Shown: piece by piece, positions 48,601-59,227 of the stretch
Layout: every line of letters starts with the position of its first letter
Position numbering within the stretch: the first letter of the stretch is position 1
The notes under the pieces: generated by a model
The model's input: the letters and a program-made list of their open reading frames with translations, nothing else
Told to the model about the DNA's origin: nothing
Database searches by the model: none
Position numbers and translations under genes: made by a program
From: Theristus sp. LFF4_11
Lineage: Eukaryota > Nematoda > Chromadorea > Monhysterida > Xyalidae
Assembly (NCBI GenBank): GCA_030248135.1
Contig: JASANC010003630.1
Span: 158,911-222,910 of the forward strand
Direction: 5' to 3'
Length of the DNA: 64,000 nucleotides

Positions 48601-50133
48601 CTGAAAATGTGATGAGGAGCGACGAAATAAGCGTGGATGTTTTTTAGACATAAAAAGGCCATTCCGGTCCGGATTCCGGCAATTTTTACCGGATCCGGCC
48701 CGGCCGGAACGGGTTTGAGCCGGATCCGGTCCGGATTCCGGCAAATTTGACGGATCCATCCCTAATCACCAGTAGAGATGGATCCAACAAATTTGCCCGA
48801 ATCCGGACCGGATCCGGCCCAAGCGTGTTCCAGCCGGGCCGGATCCGGTCGAAATTGCCGGAATCCGAATTGGAATGGCTTTTTTATGTCTAAGTAAAAA
48901 CATCCACGCTCATTTCGACGTTCCTTCATCACAGTTTCAACATAATCTTTGGGGTGGAGGAGTTCCGTTGCGGGGGTGTGTATCAAGTTTCAGGGGATCA
49001 CAACACCCCACACACCGACGGTGACATCGCTTCGCTGGTGCTCAGGGGGTACACACACGACCCCACCCCCTTGTCTTCGGTACTGCTCACAAAAAGGCAA
49101 CTGCTTGACAGCTAACTGAATATGACCAACGAAGATGGCTGATTTCAAAAAATCTGCTATTGCTCATCAACAACGTCGGCCAAAAGACGTGCACATTGCT
49201 GGCAGCCACGTTTTTTAAAGTGGACGATGCTGCATATCAGTTTACCACTTCAATTACCATTGAACTGAAGCAACTCTCACTGATTACATGCCAAATGCGA
49301 ACCAACGTTGCGTTGTTTGCAGAACAACGAAACCAACAAAACACTGAAGCAATTTGTCAAACGATTGAACAGTTCTGAAACGGAGGAATTAATTCACGCT
49401 AGGGTAGGGTCTCGGCTCTCGGTTGTTCTGGCCGGATCGCACAAATTTGCTCCGGAATCCGGACCGGATCCTATTTCAGGCGCCGAAAACCGGAATCCGG
49501 ATCCGGCTTTATCCCTAATCGCCAGTAAAAAAACTGTAAAATTTTCTGAATCTGGATAATTGTGAATAATGGCAGTTCGCTTGCCTGAAGACAACAAATG
49601 CGCACGGTCGCTTTCCACAGAATCGAATCGGTTGAGCCCTTCTTCAGAGCAAACAACAAATACTTTCCACGCGAGTCCATTATGTTGCTGCATCTGCGTG
49701 AATGTGGACAAGTGATTACTTATAAAAATAAATAATGCAACGGCAACCCAGTTTGCCCATTTCAATTCAATCGGCTTTTTCAGTTCTGCAAACCGTCCGA
49801 TTCGGCCATGCCATCACTCACTTCGACGTTCATCGTCAAAACTTGATCAAAATAAACAGCAGCAAAGCAAAGCAACGTGTTAAAAATAACATTAGAAAGC
49901 AAAAAACGTGTTTACTTTTTGTTTAATTCTGAAACAGCGGCCAAGAACTCGTCCCACGTGAGCATGGTAACATCACGGGCATCGAGCGCACCACTGCGTA
50001 GCGCATTCAGCACTTGATCAAGCGACGAAAACGAGCCAATCGCTGTCGACGACGACGACGAACGAGGAGATGGAGAACTTGGGGATGAGGGTGAGGGTCC
50101 GTCGTTGTGAGCATTTGACGACGCCGCGCCCAT
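45630..50133 (-). CDS. RNF141: RNF141-type RING finger protein
   Basis: Minus-strand exons 50133-49916, 49693-49585, 47077-about 46814, 46571-46492, 46337-46126 and 45777-45630 give about 340 residues. The start MGAASS is a candidate N-myristoylation signal. Matches to human RNF141 (230 residues) occur in order: LTWDEFLAAVSELN, KYLLFALKKGSTDSILWKA, SATGKVESRRVFNLAQF, SIWLVQHATDSFQQEE, then the C3HC4 RING (CVVCLERK, ILPCAHCYCRPCIEQW, CPVCR) and the C-terminal DDWVVISDA-YLLSMA. RING domains recruit E2 enzymes for ubiquitin transfer. The function of RNF141 is poorly known. Oddities: a GC donor at 49584, a 2.5 kb intron holding two hAT elements, and a 17-G run at the RING exon donor that leaves the phase one base off. 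The donor of exon 3 is uncertain. Confidence 0.87.
46125..46141 (-). repeat. 17-base G homopolymer at a splice donor (C on the plus strand)
   Basis: The run lies between the Leu codon after the RING exon's QRTL and the GT of the donor. It would encode a short poly-Gly or be partly intronic. Seventeen bases leave the exon in phase 1, whereas the next exon (CPVCR) needs phase 2. Confidence 0.85.
47280..48764 (+). mobile_element. hAT transposon A with decayed transposase
   Basis: 1,485 bp, starting TAGAAATGGAGCCGG and ending with the inverted GGATCCATCCCTA. It is flanked by the identical 8-bp duplication ATCACCAG at 47272-47279 and 48765-48772, the size typical of hAT elements. Both ends are rich in repeated CCGGATTCCGG motifs. 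It contains a broken transposase frame at 47740-48509. It sits inside RNF141 intron 2, in opposite orientation to that gene. Confidence 0.88.
47740..48509 (+). pseudogene. hAT transposase fragment (dimerisation domain), disrupted
   Basis: Three open segments remain: 47740-48021, 48018-48239 and 48240-48509. The last includes LDFWWLNSLKYPKLSTIARR and PLSMASERVFSEA, the hAT C-terminal dimerisation motif. The first and second segments are offset by a frameshift near 48015, and the second ends at an in-frame TAA (48237-48239) before the dimerisation motif. No N-terminal BED finger is visible. The copy cannot encode a full transposase. Confidence 0.85.
48773..49517 (-). mobile_element. hAT element B, internally deleted, inverted relative to A
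   Basis: 745 bp beginning TAGAGATGGATCC and ending GGCTTTATCCCTA. Flanked by ATCACCAG (48765-48772, shared with element A) and ATCGCCAG (49518-49525). Its interior matches the first part of element A in reverse orientation, for example the cognate of A's GTACCGAAGACAAGGGGGTG lies near 49075. No transposase dimerisation region remains. Confidence 0.85.
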
Positions 50134-50389
50134 TGCTTCGCTCGCACAGGCAACAACTAGGAAGGATCCGATTTTTTTTTAAACTTAAGAGTGCCTGTCC
50201 CGGAAAATCGAACTTGCCGTGGCAACGTTTTTTAAAATGTGGGGAAATCGGAACTTTTGGGGTGCGTTGGGTAGGTTGGCAGGTAGTAACTTCGCATATA
50301 AAATTTCAGGCCCCAACACCACTCTGTCTGCGCGGTAGACTAAAAAAACCTCTGAAAAATGCTAAAATCGCGGGTTTTTTGGAATTAAA

Positions 50390-52062
50390 AAATCGCCATT
50401 GCTTTTTGCTGAATCGTGCAAACCTAAAAATTGGCACAGTTGTTCACAAAAGCATGGAGAATATTGTGTTAAAAAATCTCACCAATCGGATTAAGCGCAA
50501 ATTGGTTTTGGGCCACTTTTTTGCCAGAAAAGGGCCAAAACATCAAAAATCGCGGTTTTTTGGGCACCATTTCCACTTCGTGTAGAATACGAACCAGAAA
50601 ATTTGCAAAAATAATTGCCAAGAGAAACTGAAAACTGTGTTAAAATTTTAGGCCAATCGGCCCGTTTGTTTATTGCTTCTGGGCACCATCTTTGACCTCA
50701 AAAAAGGCCAAAATCATCAAAATCGGTAATGTTTTCTGCGCCACCGCTGTTTTAGGAATCGTGCAAACTCAGAAATTGAACAGAGTGTTTCTGCAGGTCT
50801 AGTTGACATTGTGTTAAAAAATCTCACCAATCGGATTGGGCTCAAATTTGTTTTGGGCCACTTTTTTTGCCAGAAAAGGGCCAAAAACATCAAAAATCGC
50901 GGTTTTTTGGGCCCCATAGCCACTTCATGTGGAATACAAACTAGAAAATTTGCAAAAATAATTGCCAAGAGAAACTGAAAACTGTGTTAAAATTTTAGGC
51001 CAATCGGCCCGTTCGTTTATTGTTTCTGGGCACCATCTTTGACCTCAAAAAAGGCCAAAATCATCAAAATCGGTAATGTTTTCTGCGCCACCGCTGTTTT
51101 AGGAATCGTGCAAGCTGCAAGTGCAATTGAACAGAGTATTTCTGCAGTTGACATTGTGTTAAAAAATCTTGCCAATCGGATTAGGCGCCAATTGGTTTTG
51201 GGCCACATATTTGGCCTAAAACATGAGAATTGGCAGAAGATGGGTAATTCTTTCTGAACTCAAAACTTCTGGAAGCCACCTCGAGGTCTGAAATTTTAGC
51301 AAACGGGGAGTTTTCGTACCCGCTTGTTCCGAAAATCGCATTGAAAACATGACTCGAGATTGCTACTGTGCCCTAAACGCACACACTATGGGACGAAAAA
51401 AGACATTTTTTTCAAAAATTCTAAAATAAAGTTTTTCATACAAATCGAGGTCGGTGGTTACGAATTTGACGTTAGTTTTCGCGTACAATTCACTCAGTTC
51501 TCTCAAAACCGCTTCTAGACGGTAGAGAATAAAAAAATAGGCAAATTGGGATTGTGTACAAGATACTTTGAAAAATAAATGAAACTGCGGTTTCTTTCGA
51601 ATAAAAATGATTGCCATTGCTTTTTGCTGAATCGTGCAAACCTAAAAATTGGCACAGGTGTTCACAAAAGCATGGTGAATATTGTGTTAAAAAATCTCAC
51701 CAATCGGATTAGGCGCTAATTGGTTTTGGGCCACTTTTTTGCCAGAAAAGAGCCAAAAACATCAAAAATAGCGGTTTTTTGGGCACCATTGCCACTTCAC
51801 GTGGAATACAAACTAGAAAATTTGCACAAATAATTGCCAAGAGAAACTTAATGCTGTGTTAAAATTTTAGGCCAATCGGCCAGTTCGTTAATTGGTTCTG
51901 GGCACCATCTGTGACCTCAAAAAAGGCCAAAATCATCAAAATCGGTAATGTTTAATGCGCCACCGCTATTTTAAGAATCGTGCAAACTCAGAAATTGAAT
52001 AGAGTATTTCTGCAGGTCTAGTTGACATTGTGTTAAAAAATCTTGCCAATCGGATTAGGCGC
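50390..52062 (+). repeat. About 345-bp repeat family, five direct units
   Basis: The phrase AATCGTGCAAAC/G recurs near 50410, 50758, 51104, 51631 and 51975, with shared surroundings such as CCAATCGGATTAGGCGC, TTGGGCCACTTTTTTGCC and CAAAATCATCAAAATCGG. Units are about 345 bp, and one gap of 527 bp holds an insertion with the segment 51241-51420. No coding capacity is evident. Confidence 0.85.
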
Positions 52063-53769
52063 CGGGCTTTTTTGGTCCGTGTGCCTGCCCGCAATGATTT
52101 TTTGCTGACGGGCAAACCCGTGTGCCGCCTGCAGAAATTTTTCGGCGACGGGTTTGCCCGGAGGCCCGCCCGTCAAAACCACAAAAGCTCGCGAGTCTCG
52201 TTTTTCGTTTTTCGTTTTTCGATTCGATTTTCGTTTGTGCGACTCGCAGCAAACAAAATCTGGTTATACATGTAGATCATGTAAGATTGATTGAATCCTC
52301 TTGAAGTTACAAATCTTCGTGTTCATAGCATGAAGTATTATGTCATATTTCGAATGCAACCAGCATTGAAGCTCAGAACGAAACAAAAAACTAGCGGAAA
52401 TTTGGCGGATTTGCTAGTTGCACACGCGCTTTTGGCCAAATAATTGACTTGCAACTGTTGTTCTAATTTGAATGTATCAAAGGCGTGCTGGAACCGCATA
52501 CTTTTCGTAACTCAAAGTGAACATAAAAATGACATGTTACTTTAGGCCATGAACACGGCGAAATGTATTTATATTGTTGTATTAATAACAGAAATCGCCT
52601 GATCATCACTGCTGTTCAATGTAGCCGTCAGCCACTAGTTCATTCCGCGTGTTTGCAAACATTTCCTGTGTCTGCTCTTCCTGAAATTGTTCACAATGTT
52701 TTTGCATGCTCTTTATATTGTTCGGTGTATCTCAGCTTTTTAAAATAAATGAAACAAGCTTCATCTGATTCTGTTTGTTGCCCTCCACTTCGACAAGATA
52801 CTTGGAAACCCAGTTGTTCCTGATAAATGTAAGAATCGCGATAAGCTCCATTTGACCTGCGCAAGCCCCCGTGATACTGCGCGGCTCACTGTGTTCTGTA
52901 CTCTATGTGTACATAGTGAAACGGCTGTGTAATTGACCCAAAAATGTAGCACAGAAAGATATCTGTCATGTCAAAATACTTGTATGAAGAAAGGGTTGCG
53001 AAATGCAAAAGCGGCATTCTTACTGCAGTATTCAATGAAACGGGGCTATCATTCACTTCAAAAACGCATTCATACTGTTCCACTAGTGCAATAAGTTCTG
53101 TGCTGTGTATGGTGTACATACATTCATAGTGCAACAGTTCCCCCACAAGCTGCGTGGGTAACGCCCCTCAAGTACTGTAAAAATACTTGCCCTCATTGTA
53201 GGCTTGGCAATCCCAGGCACAATACATGTAACTAATGCGTAACTTGCTCAAAATTACATCTTATATTGCAAACATCATGTGTGTGTTTTGCTTCACTTCC
53301 ACCGTCCATTCTGATTGTAGCTAACAGTTCTTGCATTTCCCAGATATGCTTTGGATTTGCAGCAGGTATTATGATGACAAGAGTTTTAATCCTTGTGACT
53401 TGCAAGAAACCGAGCAGCGTGGTCAGTCACACGATGCTCAACAGAATGGGTCAATGTTGAAGGTGCTTGACCCTTGAACCGTGTTTCAAACGCTCGAAAG
53501 TTTTTGGAAGTCACCGCAGGTGCTGAAACTTTCGTAATGTGGGAAGGGGTTTCGTACCCGCTGATACAAAAAAGTATAGCATCGACTGATTTGCCCACCG
53601 ACATTTGTATTGTGATCTAAACGCATATGCTATGAGGATGCAGCAGGGGATGCAATTTCGAAAATTGTGGAAAATGTTTCATGAAAAAAACAAGGTAGCT
53701 GAGTACGAATCATACTTGTTTATAGTTATTTTTTACCTTTGGTGGCATGTCAACTTTCATGCTGGTGAT
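52063..53769. other. Mixed sequence inside the repeat block, no gene recognised
   Basis: Begins with a GC-rich 200 bp stretch containing a 13-bp hairpin (CGGGCAAACCCG at 52109, CGGGTTTGCCCG at 52149). It continues as AT-rich sequence with no motif, and ends (53460-53640) in a diverged copy of the segment found at 51241-51420. Confidence 0.45.
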
Positions 53770-53995
53770 TAGAGCTGTTCCGGGCCAGATTTTTGATTCA
53801 CGGGCCGGGCCACGGGCCGGGCCAGGGTATAAAAAATACAGGTGCGGATTCGCGGGCCATGGCGGGCCAAGAGATTGCCGACGCGCCGGGCCACGGGCCG
53901 GCCCGTCTACCAAAAATCTGTCGCGGGCCGGCCGTCCTGCCAAAAAAATGAGACGGGCCGGGCCAACGGCCAATGGCCCGTCGTGAACAGCCCTA
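53770..53995. mobile_element. hAT MITE, GGGCCGGGCC-rich
   Basis: 226 bp starting TAGAGCTGTTCCGGGCC and ending GGCCCGTCGTGAACAGCCCTA, an inverted pair. The 8-bp duplications are CTGGTGAT (53762-53769) and CTGGTGGT (53996-54003), seven of eight identical. No coding frame. The ends differ from hAT elements A and B, so it is a separate family. Confidence 0.82.
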
Positions 53996-54129
53996 CTGGT
54001 GGTACGTCGTACGGTACGTATCTAAAGTAATCTCGACGTGTTGCTTTCATTTGACGCAGAAAAATAGTTTCTGACGGTTGCTTTGATTCGACACTAAGAC
54101 TCATTTCCATAAAACACTTTACTTTAGAA

Positions 54130-54610
54130 TTTTTGAAAAAATTGTCCTTCTTCGTCCCCATAGCGTGTGCGTTTAGGGCACAGTAGCAATCTCGAGTCAT
54201 GTTTTCAATGCGATTTTCGGAACAAGCGGGTACGAAAACTCCCCGTTTGCCAAAATCTCAGACCTCGAGGTGGCTTCCAGAAGTTTTGAGTTCGGAAAGA
54301 ATTACCCATTTTCTGCCAAATCTCATGTTTTAGGCCAAATATGTAGCCCAAAACCAATTGGCGCCTAATCCGATTGGCAAGATTTTTAACACAATGTCAA
54401 CTAGACCTGCAGAAATACTCTATTCAATTTCTGAGTTTGCACGATTCTTAAAATAGCGGTGGCGCATTAAACAGTACCGATTTTGATGATTTTGGCCTTT
54501 TTTGAGGTCACAGATGGTGCCCAGAACCAATTAACGAATAGGCCGATTGGCCTAAAATTCTAACACAGTTTTCAGTTTCTCTTGGCAATTATTTTTGCAA
54601 ATTTTCTAGT
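54130..54610 (-). repeat. Inverted copy of the 345-bp repeat family
   Basis: Reverse complement of sequence at about 51170-51420 plus 51790-52062, including GCGTTTAGGGCACAGTAGCA, CCCCGTTTGCCAAAATC and TTTGAGGTCACAGATGG. Together with the direct copies it makes a large foldback of roughly 4 kb. Confidence 0.8.
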
Positions 54611-54945
54611 GGAAAAGTGGGAAACTGAAAAACTGGCTAACTTGACAACTGGAAAACTGGTCAACTGGACTACTAGCAAACTTGTGCGCGCTAATTTTTA
54701 AAAATTTGTAACTTTACAACTTTGAAGCTTTTCAACTTTATAAGTTTGTAGCTTTTTTAGGTTGCCCAGTTATACAGCGGCCAATTGTCAATTTTGGTAG
54801 CTGTGCAGGGTGTAGCGCCACAGCCGTTTCGCTCGTGTTTCACGCACATTTCTATAATAGCACTTTTTTCAAACAAGTAATGTTTCCAAGTTTGCATAAA
54901 AGGCGGAATGTGTGAGCAACATTTTTAACGCGTTTTTTTCGCTTT

Positions 54946-55018
54946 GCAGCCATGGCGCAGCGGTTATCGTTTTCGCCTAGCAGGGCGGGGGTCTTCATTG
55001 ATCGAATCCCATCGCTGC
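54946..55018 (+). ncRNA. tRNA-like module 1 (Pol III box A/B)
   Basis: 73 nt from GCAGC to GCTGC. The ends pair as a 6-of-7 acceptor-like stem, T lies at position 8, box A is TGGCGCAGCGG and box B is GATCGAATCC. AGC occupies the anticodon position, but the anticodon and T stems pair poorly. A run of eight T about 27 nt downstream would end Pol III transcription. It lies only in the left arm of the palindrome. More likely a tRNA-derived SINE module than a working tRNA. Confidence 0.5.
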
Positions 55019-56394
55019 AAAAGAATCTTTAAAAATGTGATTTTTTTTGCTCATGCTTCGTGTTTTTCAGCAAAACGCGTTCACCTAATCTATTCCTGAC
55101 TTCATAATTGAACGAAATAACCAATACCACTTACCAGTTTACCAGTTAGCCCAGTTCTCCAGTTAGCCAGTTTTCCAGTTGGCCAGTTTTCCAGTTTTCC
55201 AGTTACCTGTTTCCCAGTTGGCTAGTTTTCCAGTTTTCCAGTTTCCTGTTTTCCAGTTGGCCAGTTTTCCAGTTTTCCAGTTGCCCAGTTAACTGGAAAA
55301 CTGGAAAACTAGCCAACTGGAAAACTGGCCAACTGGAAAAGTGGTAACTGGAAAACTGGAAAACTGGCCAACTGGAAAAACTTAGAAACATTACTTGTTT
55401 GAAAAAAGTGCTATTATAATAATGTGCGTGAAACACGAGCGAAACGGCTGTGGCGCTACACCCTGCACAGCAACCAAAATTGACAATTGCCGCTGTATAA
55501 CTGGGCAACCTAAAAAAGCTACAAACTTATAAAGTTGAAAAGCTTCAAAGTTGTAAAGTTACAAATTTTTAAAAGTTAGCGCGCACAAGTTTGCTAGTAG
55601 TCAGTTGACCAGTTTTCCAGTTGTCAAGTTAACCAGTTTTTAGTTTTCCACTTTTCCAGTCAGCCATTTTTCGAGATGGCCAGTTTTCCAGTTTCCGGTT
55701 ACCACTTTTCCGGCCAGTTGGCCAGTTTTCCAGTTGGCTAGTTTTCCAGTTTTGCAGTTACGAGTTTTCCAGTTGGCTAGTTTTCCAGTTTACCACTATT
55801 CCAGTTCACTAGTTAGCCAGTTTTCCAGTTAGCCAGTTTTCCAGTTGGCCAGTTTTCCAGTTACCTGTTTTCCAGTTGGCTAGTTTTCCAGTTTTCCAGT
55901 TTCCTGTTTCGAAGTTGGCCAGTTTTCCAGTTTTCCAGTTGCCCAGTTAACTGGAAAACTGGAAAACTAGCCAACTGGAAAACTGGCCAACTGGAAAAGC
56001 GGTAACTGGAAAACTGGAAAACTGGCCAACTGGAAACGTGGTAACTGGAAAACTGGAAAACTGGCCACCTGGAAAAATGGCTAACTGGAAAAGTGAGAAA
56101 TTGAAAATCTGGAAAATTTGACAACTGGAAAACTGGTCAACTGACTGGACTACAAGCAAACTCGTGCGCGCTTGTTGTTTGTCCTCTTTGTCTTCTTATT
56201 GTTTATTGGATCGTCTAGCTAAACTCAGCTCAACAAGACACTTCGAACGAACCTGACTTGTAGAAAATTTCTTTTGATTTCTAAACCCTGATTGTTTTTC
56301 CTGACCCTTCCTGGGCTAGAAAAAATGCATTCTGGAATTTTTTGTTTACCCACCCTTCCTCACATGTAATGCAAGCCAACCATACCCGTGCTAT

Positions 56395-56648
56395 GGTGTG
56401 GGGTACCGATGTGCGCAGCCCTCAAACCGGTGTGCAGCCCGCAAGAACAAACTTTGCAAGCTTTGCTTCATTGCACCGACTGCCTTGTAAATGTGCACAG
56501 TTCTCAAAATGGTGCACAATTCTCAAATTAGTGCACAGGCCTCAAAATGGTGCACTGCCCTCAAACCGGTGTCGCCAAAATGCCACGCAAAAAGTGTTTG
56601 CGGGTTGCACACCGGTTTTGAGGGCAGCGCACATTGGTACCCCACACC
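56395..56648. mobile_element. TIR element of the GGTGTGGGGTACC family, copy 2
   Basis: 254 bp. Starts GGTGTGGGGTACCGATGTGC and ends with the near reverse complement GCACATTGGTACCCCACACC. The inner halves also pair through CTCAAACCGGTGTGCA. It lies in the foldback array between a palindromic segment and tRNA-like module 2. Confidence 0.82.
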
Positions 56649-56831
56649 GTCACACCGGTATGATGCCAACTACTCATCGATTTTTGCAACACAGTGGTAT
56701 AGCGCCACAGCCGTTTCACGCGTGTTTCAGACACATTTCTATAGTGGCACTTTTTGCAAAAAGGTAATGTTTCAGAATTTGCATAAAATACGGAATATGT
56801 GAGCAACTTTTTTAATGCGTTTTTTCTCATT

Positions 56832-56903
56832 GCAGCCATGGCGCAGCGGTACCGTTGTCGCTTAGTAGCGCGGGGGTCTTCGTTGATCGAATCCCATCGC
56901 TGC
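56832..56903 (+). ncRNA. tRNA-like module 2, variant form
   Basis: 72 nt with the same box A and box B as module 1. The anticodon-arm region is different (GGTACCGTTGTCGCTTAGTA), a second subtype shared with the copy at 62498. Followed by a T run near 56926. Confidence 0.5.
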
Positions 56904-57638
56904 AAAAGAATCTTAAAAAAATGTGATTTTTTTTGCTCATGCTTCGTGTTTTTCAGCAAAACGCGTTCACCAAATCTATTCCTGACTTCATAATTGAACG
57001 AAATAACCAATACCACTTACCAGTTTACCAGTTAGCCAGTTCTCCAGTTAGCCAGTTTTCCAGTTGGCCAGTTTTCCAGTTACCTGTTTTCCAGTTGGCT
57101 AGTTTTCCAGTTTTCCAGTTACCTGTTTTCCAGTTGGCTAGTTTTCCAGTTTTCCAGTTGCCCAGTTAACTGGAAAACTGGAAAACTAGCCAACTGGAAA
57201 ACTGGCCAACTGGAAAAGTGGTAACTGGAAAACTGGAAAACTGGAAAACTGGAAAAGTGGTAACTGGAAAACTGGAAAACTAGCCACCTGGAAAAATGCC
57301 TTATTGGAAAAGTGGGAAACTGAAAAACTGGCTAACTTGACAACTGGAAAACTGGTCAACTGGACTACTAGCAAACTTCTGCGCGCTAATTTTTAAAAAT
57401 TTGTAACTTTACAACTTTGAAGCTTTTCAACTTTATAAGTTTGTAGCTTTTTAGGTCGCCCAGTTATACAGCGGCCAATTGTCAATTTTGGTAGCTGTGC
57501 AGGGTGTAGCGCCACAGCCGTTTTGCTCGTGTTTCACGCACATTTCTATAATAGCACTTTTTTCAAACAAGTAATGTTTCTAAGTTTGCATAAAAGGCGG
57601 AATGTGTGAGCAACATTTTTAACGCGTTTTTTCGCTTT

Positions 57639-57711
57639 GCAGCCATGGCGCAGCGGTTATCGTTTTCGCCTAGCAGGGCGGGGGTCTTCGTTGATCGAAT
57701 CCCATCGCTGC
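57639..57711 (+). ncRNA. tRNA-like module 3
   Basis: 73 nt, same subtype as module 1 (GGTTATCGTTTTCGCCTAGC), differing from it by about one base (GTCTTCG against GTCTTCA). T-run terminator downstream. Confidence 0.5.
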
Positions 57712-59154
57712 AAAAGAATCTTTAAAAATGTGATTTTTTTTGCTCATGCTTCGTGTTTTTCAGCAAAACGCGTTCACCTAATCTATTCCTGACTTTATAA
57801 TTGAACGAAATAACCAATACCACTTACCAGTTTACCAGTTAGCCCAGTTCTCCAGTTAGCCAGTTTTCCAGTTGGCCAGTTTTCCAGTTTTCCAGTTACC
57901 TGTTTCCCAGTTGGCTAGTTTTCCAGTTTTCCAGTTTCCTGTTTTCCAGTTGGCCAGTTTTCCAGTTTTCCAGTTGCCCAGTTAACTGGAAAACTGGAAA
58001 ACTAGCCAACTGGAAAACTGGCCAACTGGAAAAGTGGTAACTGGAAAACTGGCCAACTGGAAAAGTGGTAACTGGAAAACTGGAAAACTGGCCAAGTGGA
58101 AAAACTTAGAAACATTACTTGTTTGAAAAAAGTGCTATTATAATAATGTGCGTGAAACACGAGCGAAACGGCTGTGGCGCTACACCCTGCACAGCAACCA
58201 AAATTGACAATTGCCGCTGTATAACTGGGCAACCTAAAAAAGCTACAAACTTATAAAGTTGAAAAGCTTCAAAGTTGTAAAGTTACAAATTTTTAAAAGT
58301 TAGCGCGCACAAGTTTGCTAGTAGTCAGTTGACCAGTTTTCCAGTTGTCAAGTTAACCAGTTTTCAGTTTTCCACTTTTCCAGTCAGCCATTTTTCGAGA
58401 TGGCCAGTTTTCCAGTTTTCCGGTTACCACTTTTCCGGCCAGTTGGCCAGTTTTCCAGTTGGCTAGTTTTCCAGTTTTGCAGTTACGAGTTTTCCAGTTG
58501 GCTAGTTTTCCAGTTTACCACTATTCCAGTTCACTAGTTAGCCAGTTCTCCAGTTAGCCAGTTTTCCAGTTGGCCAGTTTTCCAGTTTTCCAGTTACCTG
58601 TTTTCCAGTTGGCTAGTTTTCCAGTTTTCCAGTTTGCTGTTTTCCAGTTGGCCAGTTTTCCAGTTTTCCAGTTGCCCAGTTAACTGGAAAACTGGAAAAC
58701 TAGCCAACTGGAAAACTGGGCAACTGGAAAAGTGGTAACTGGAAAACTGGAAAACTGGAAAAGTGGTAACTGGAAAACGGCAAAACTAACCACGTGGAAA
58801 AATGGCTAACGAAATGGTACTGGAAAAGTGGGAAACTGAAAAACTGGCTAACTTGACAACTGGAAAACTGGTCAACTGGACTACTAGCAAACTTGTGCGC
58901 GCTAATTTTTAAAAATTTGTAACTTTACAACTTTGAAGCTTTTCAACTTTATAAGTTTGTAGCTTTTTCAGGTTGCCCAGTTATACAGCGGCCAATTGTC
59001 AATTTTGGTTGCTGTGCAGGGTGTAGCGCTCAGCCGTTTCGCTCGTGTTTCACGCAAATTTCTATAATAGCACTTTTTTCAAACAAGTAATGTTTCTAAG
59101 TTTGCATACAAGACGGAATGTGTGAGCAACATTTTTAACGCGTTTTTTCGCTTT

Positions 59155-59227
59155 GCAGCAATGGCGCAGCGGTTATCGTTTTCGTCTAGCAGGGCGGGGG
59201 TCTTCGTTGATCGAATCCCATCGTTGC
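59155..59227 (+). ncRNA. tRNA-like module 4
   Basis: 73 nt. Box A and B intact. The end reads GTTGC instead of GCTGC and the start GCAGCA instead of GCAGCC, weakening the acceptor-like stem. T run downstream. Confidence 0.45.

Noticed and set aside
54946..55018. Functional tRNA-Ala (AGC)
   Set aside because: AGC falls in the anticodon position, but the anticodon and T stems do not pair properly and copies lie within repeats. A tRNA-like module is the safer call.
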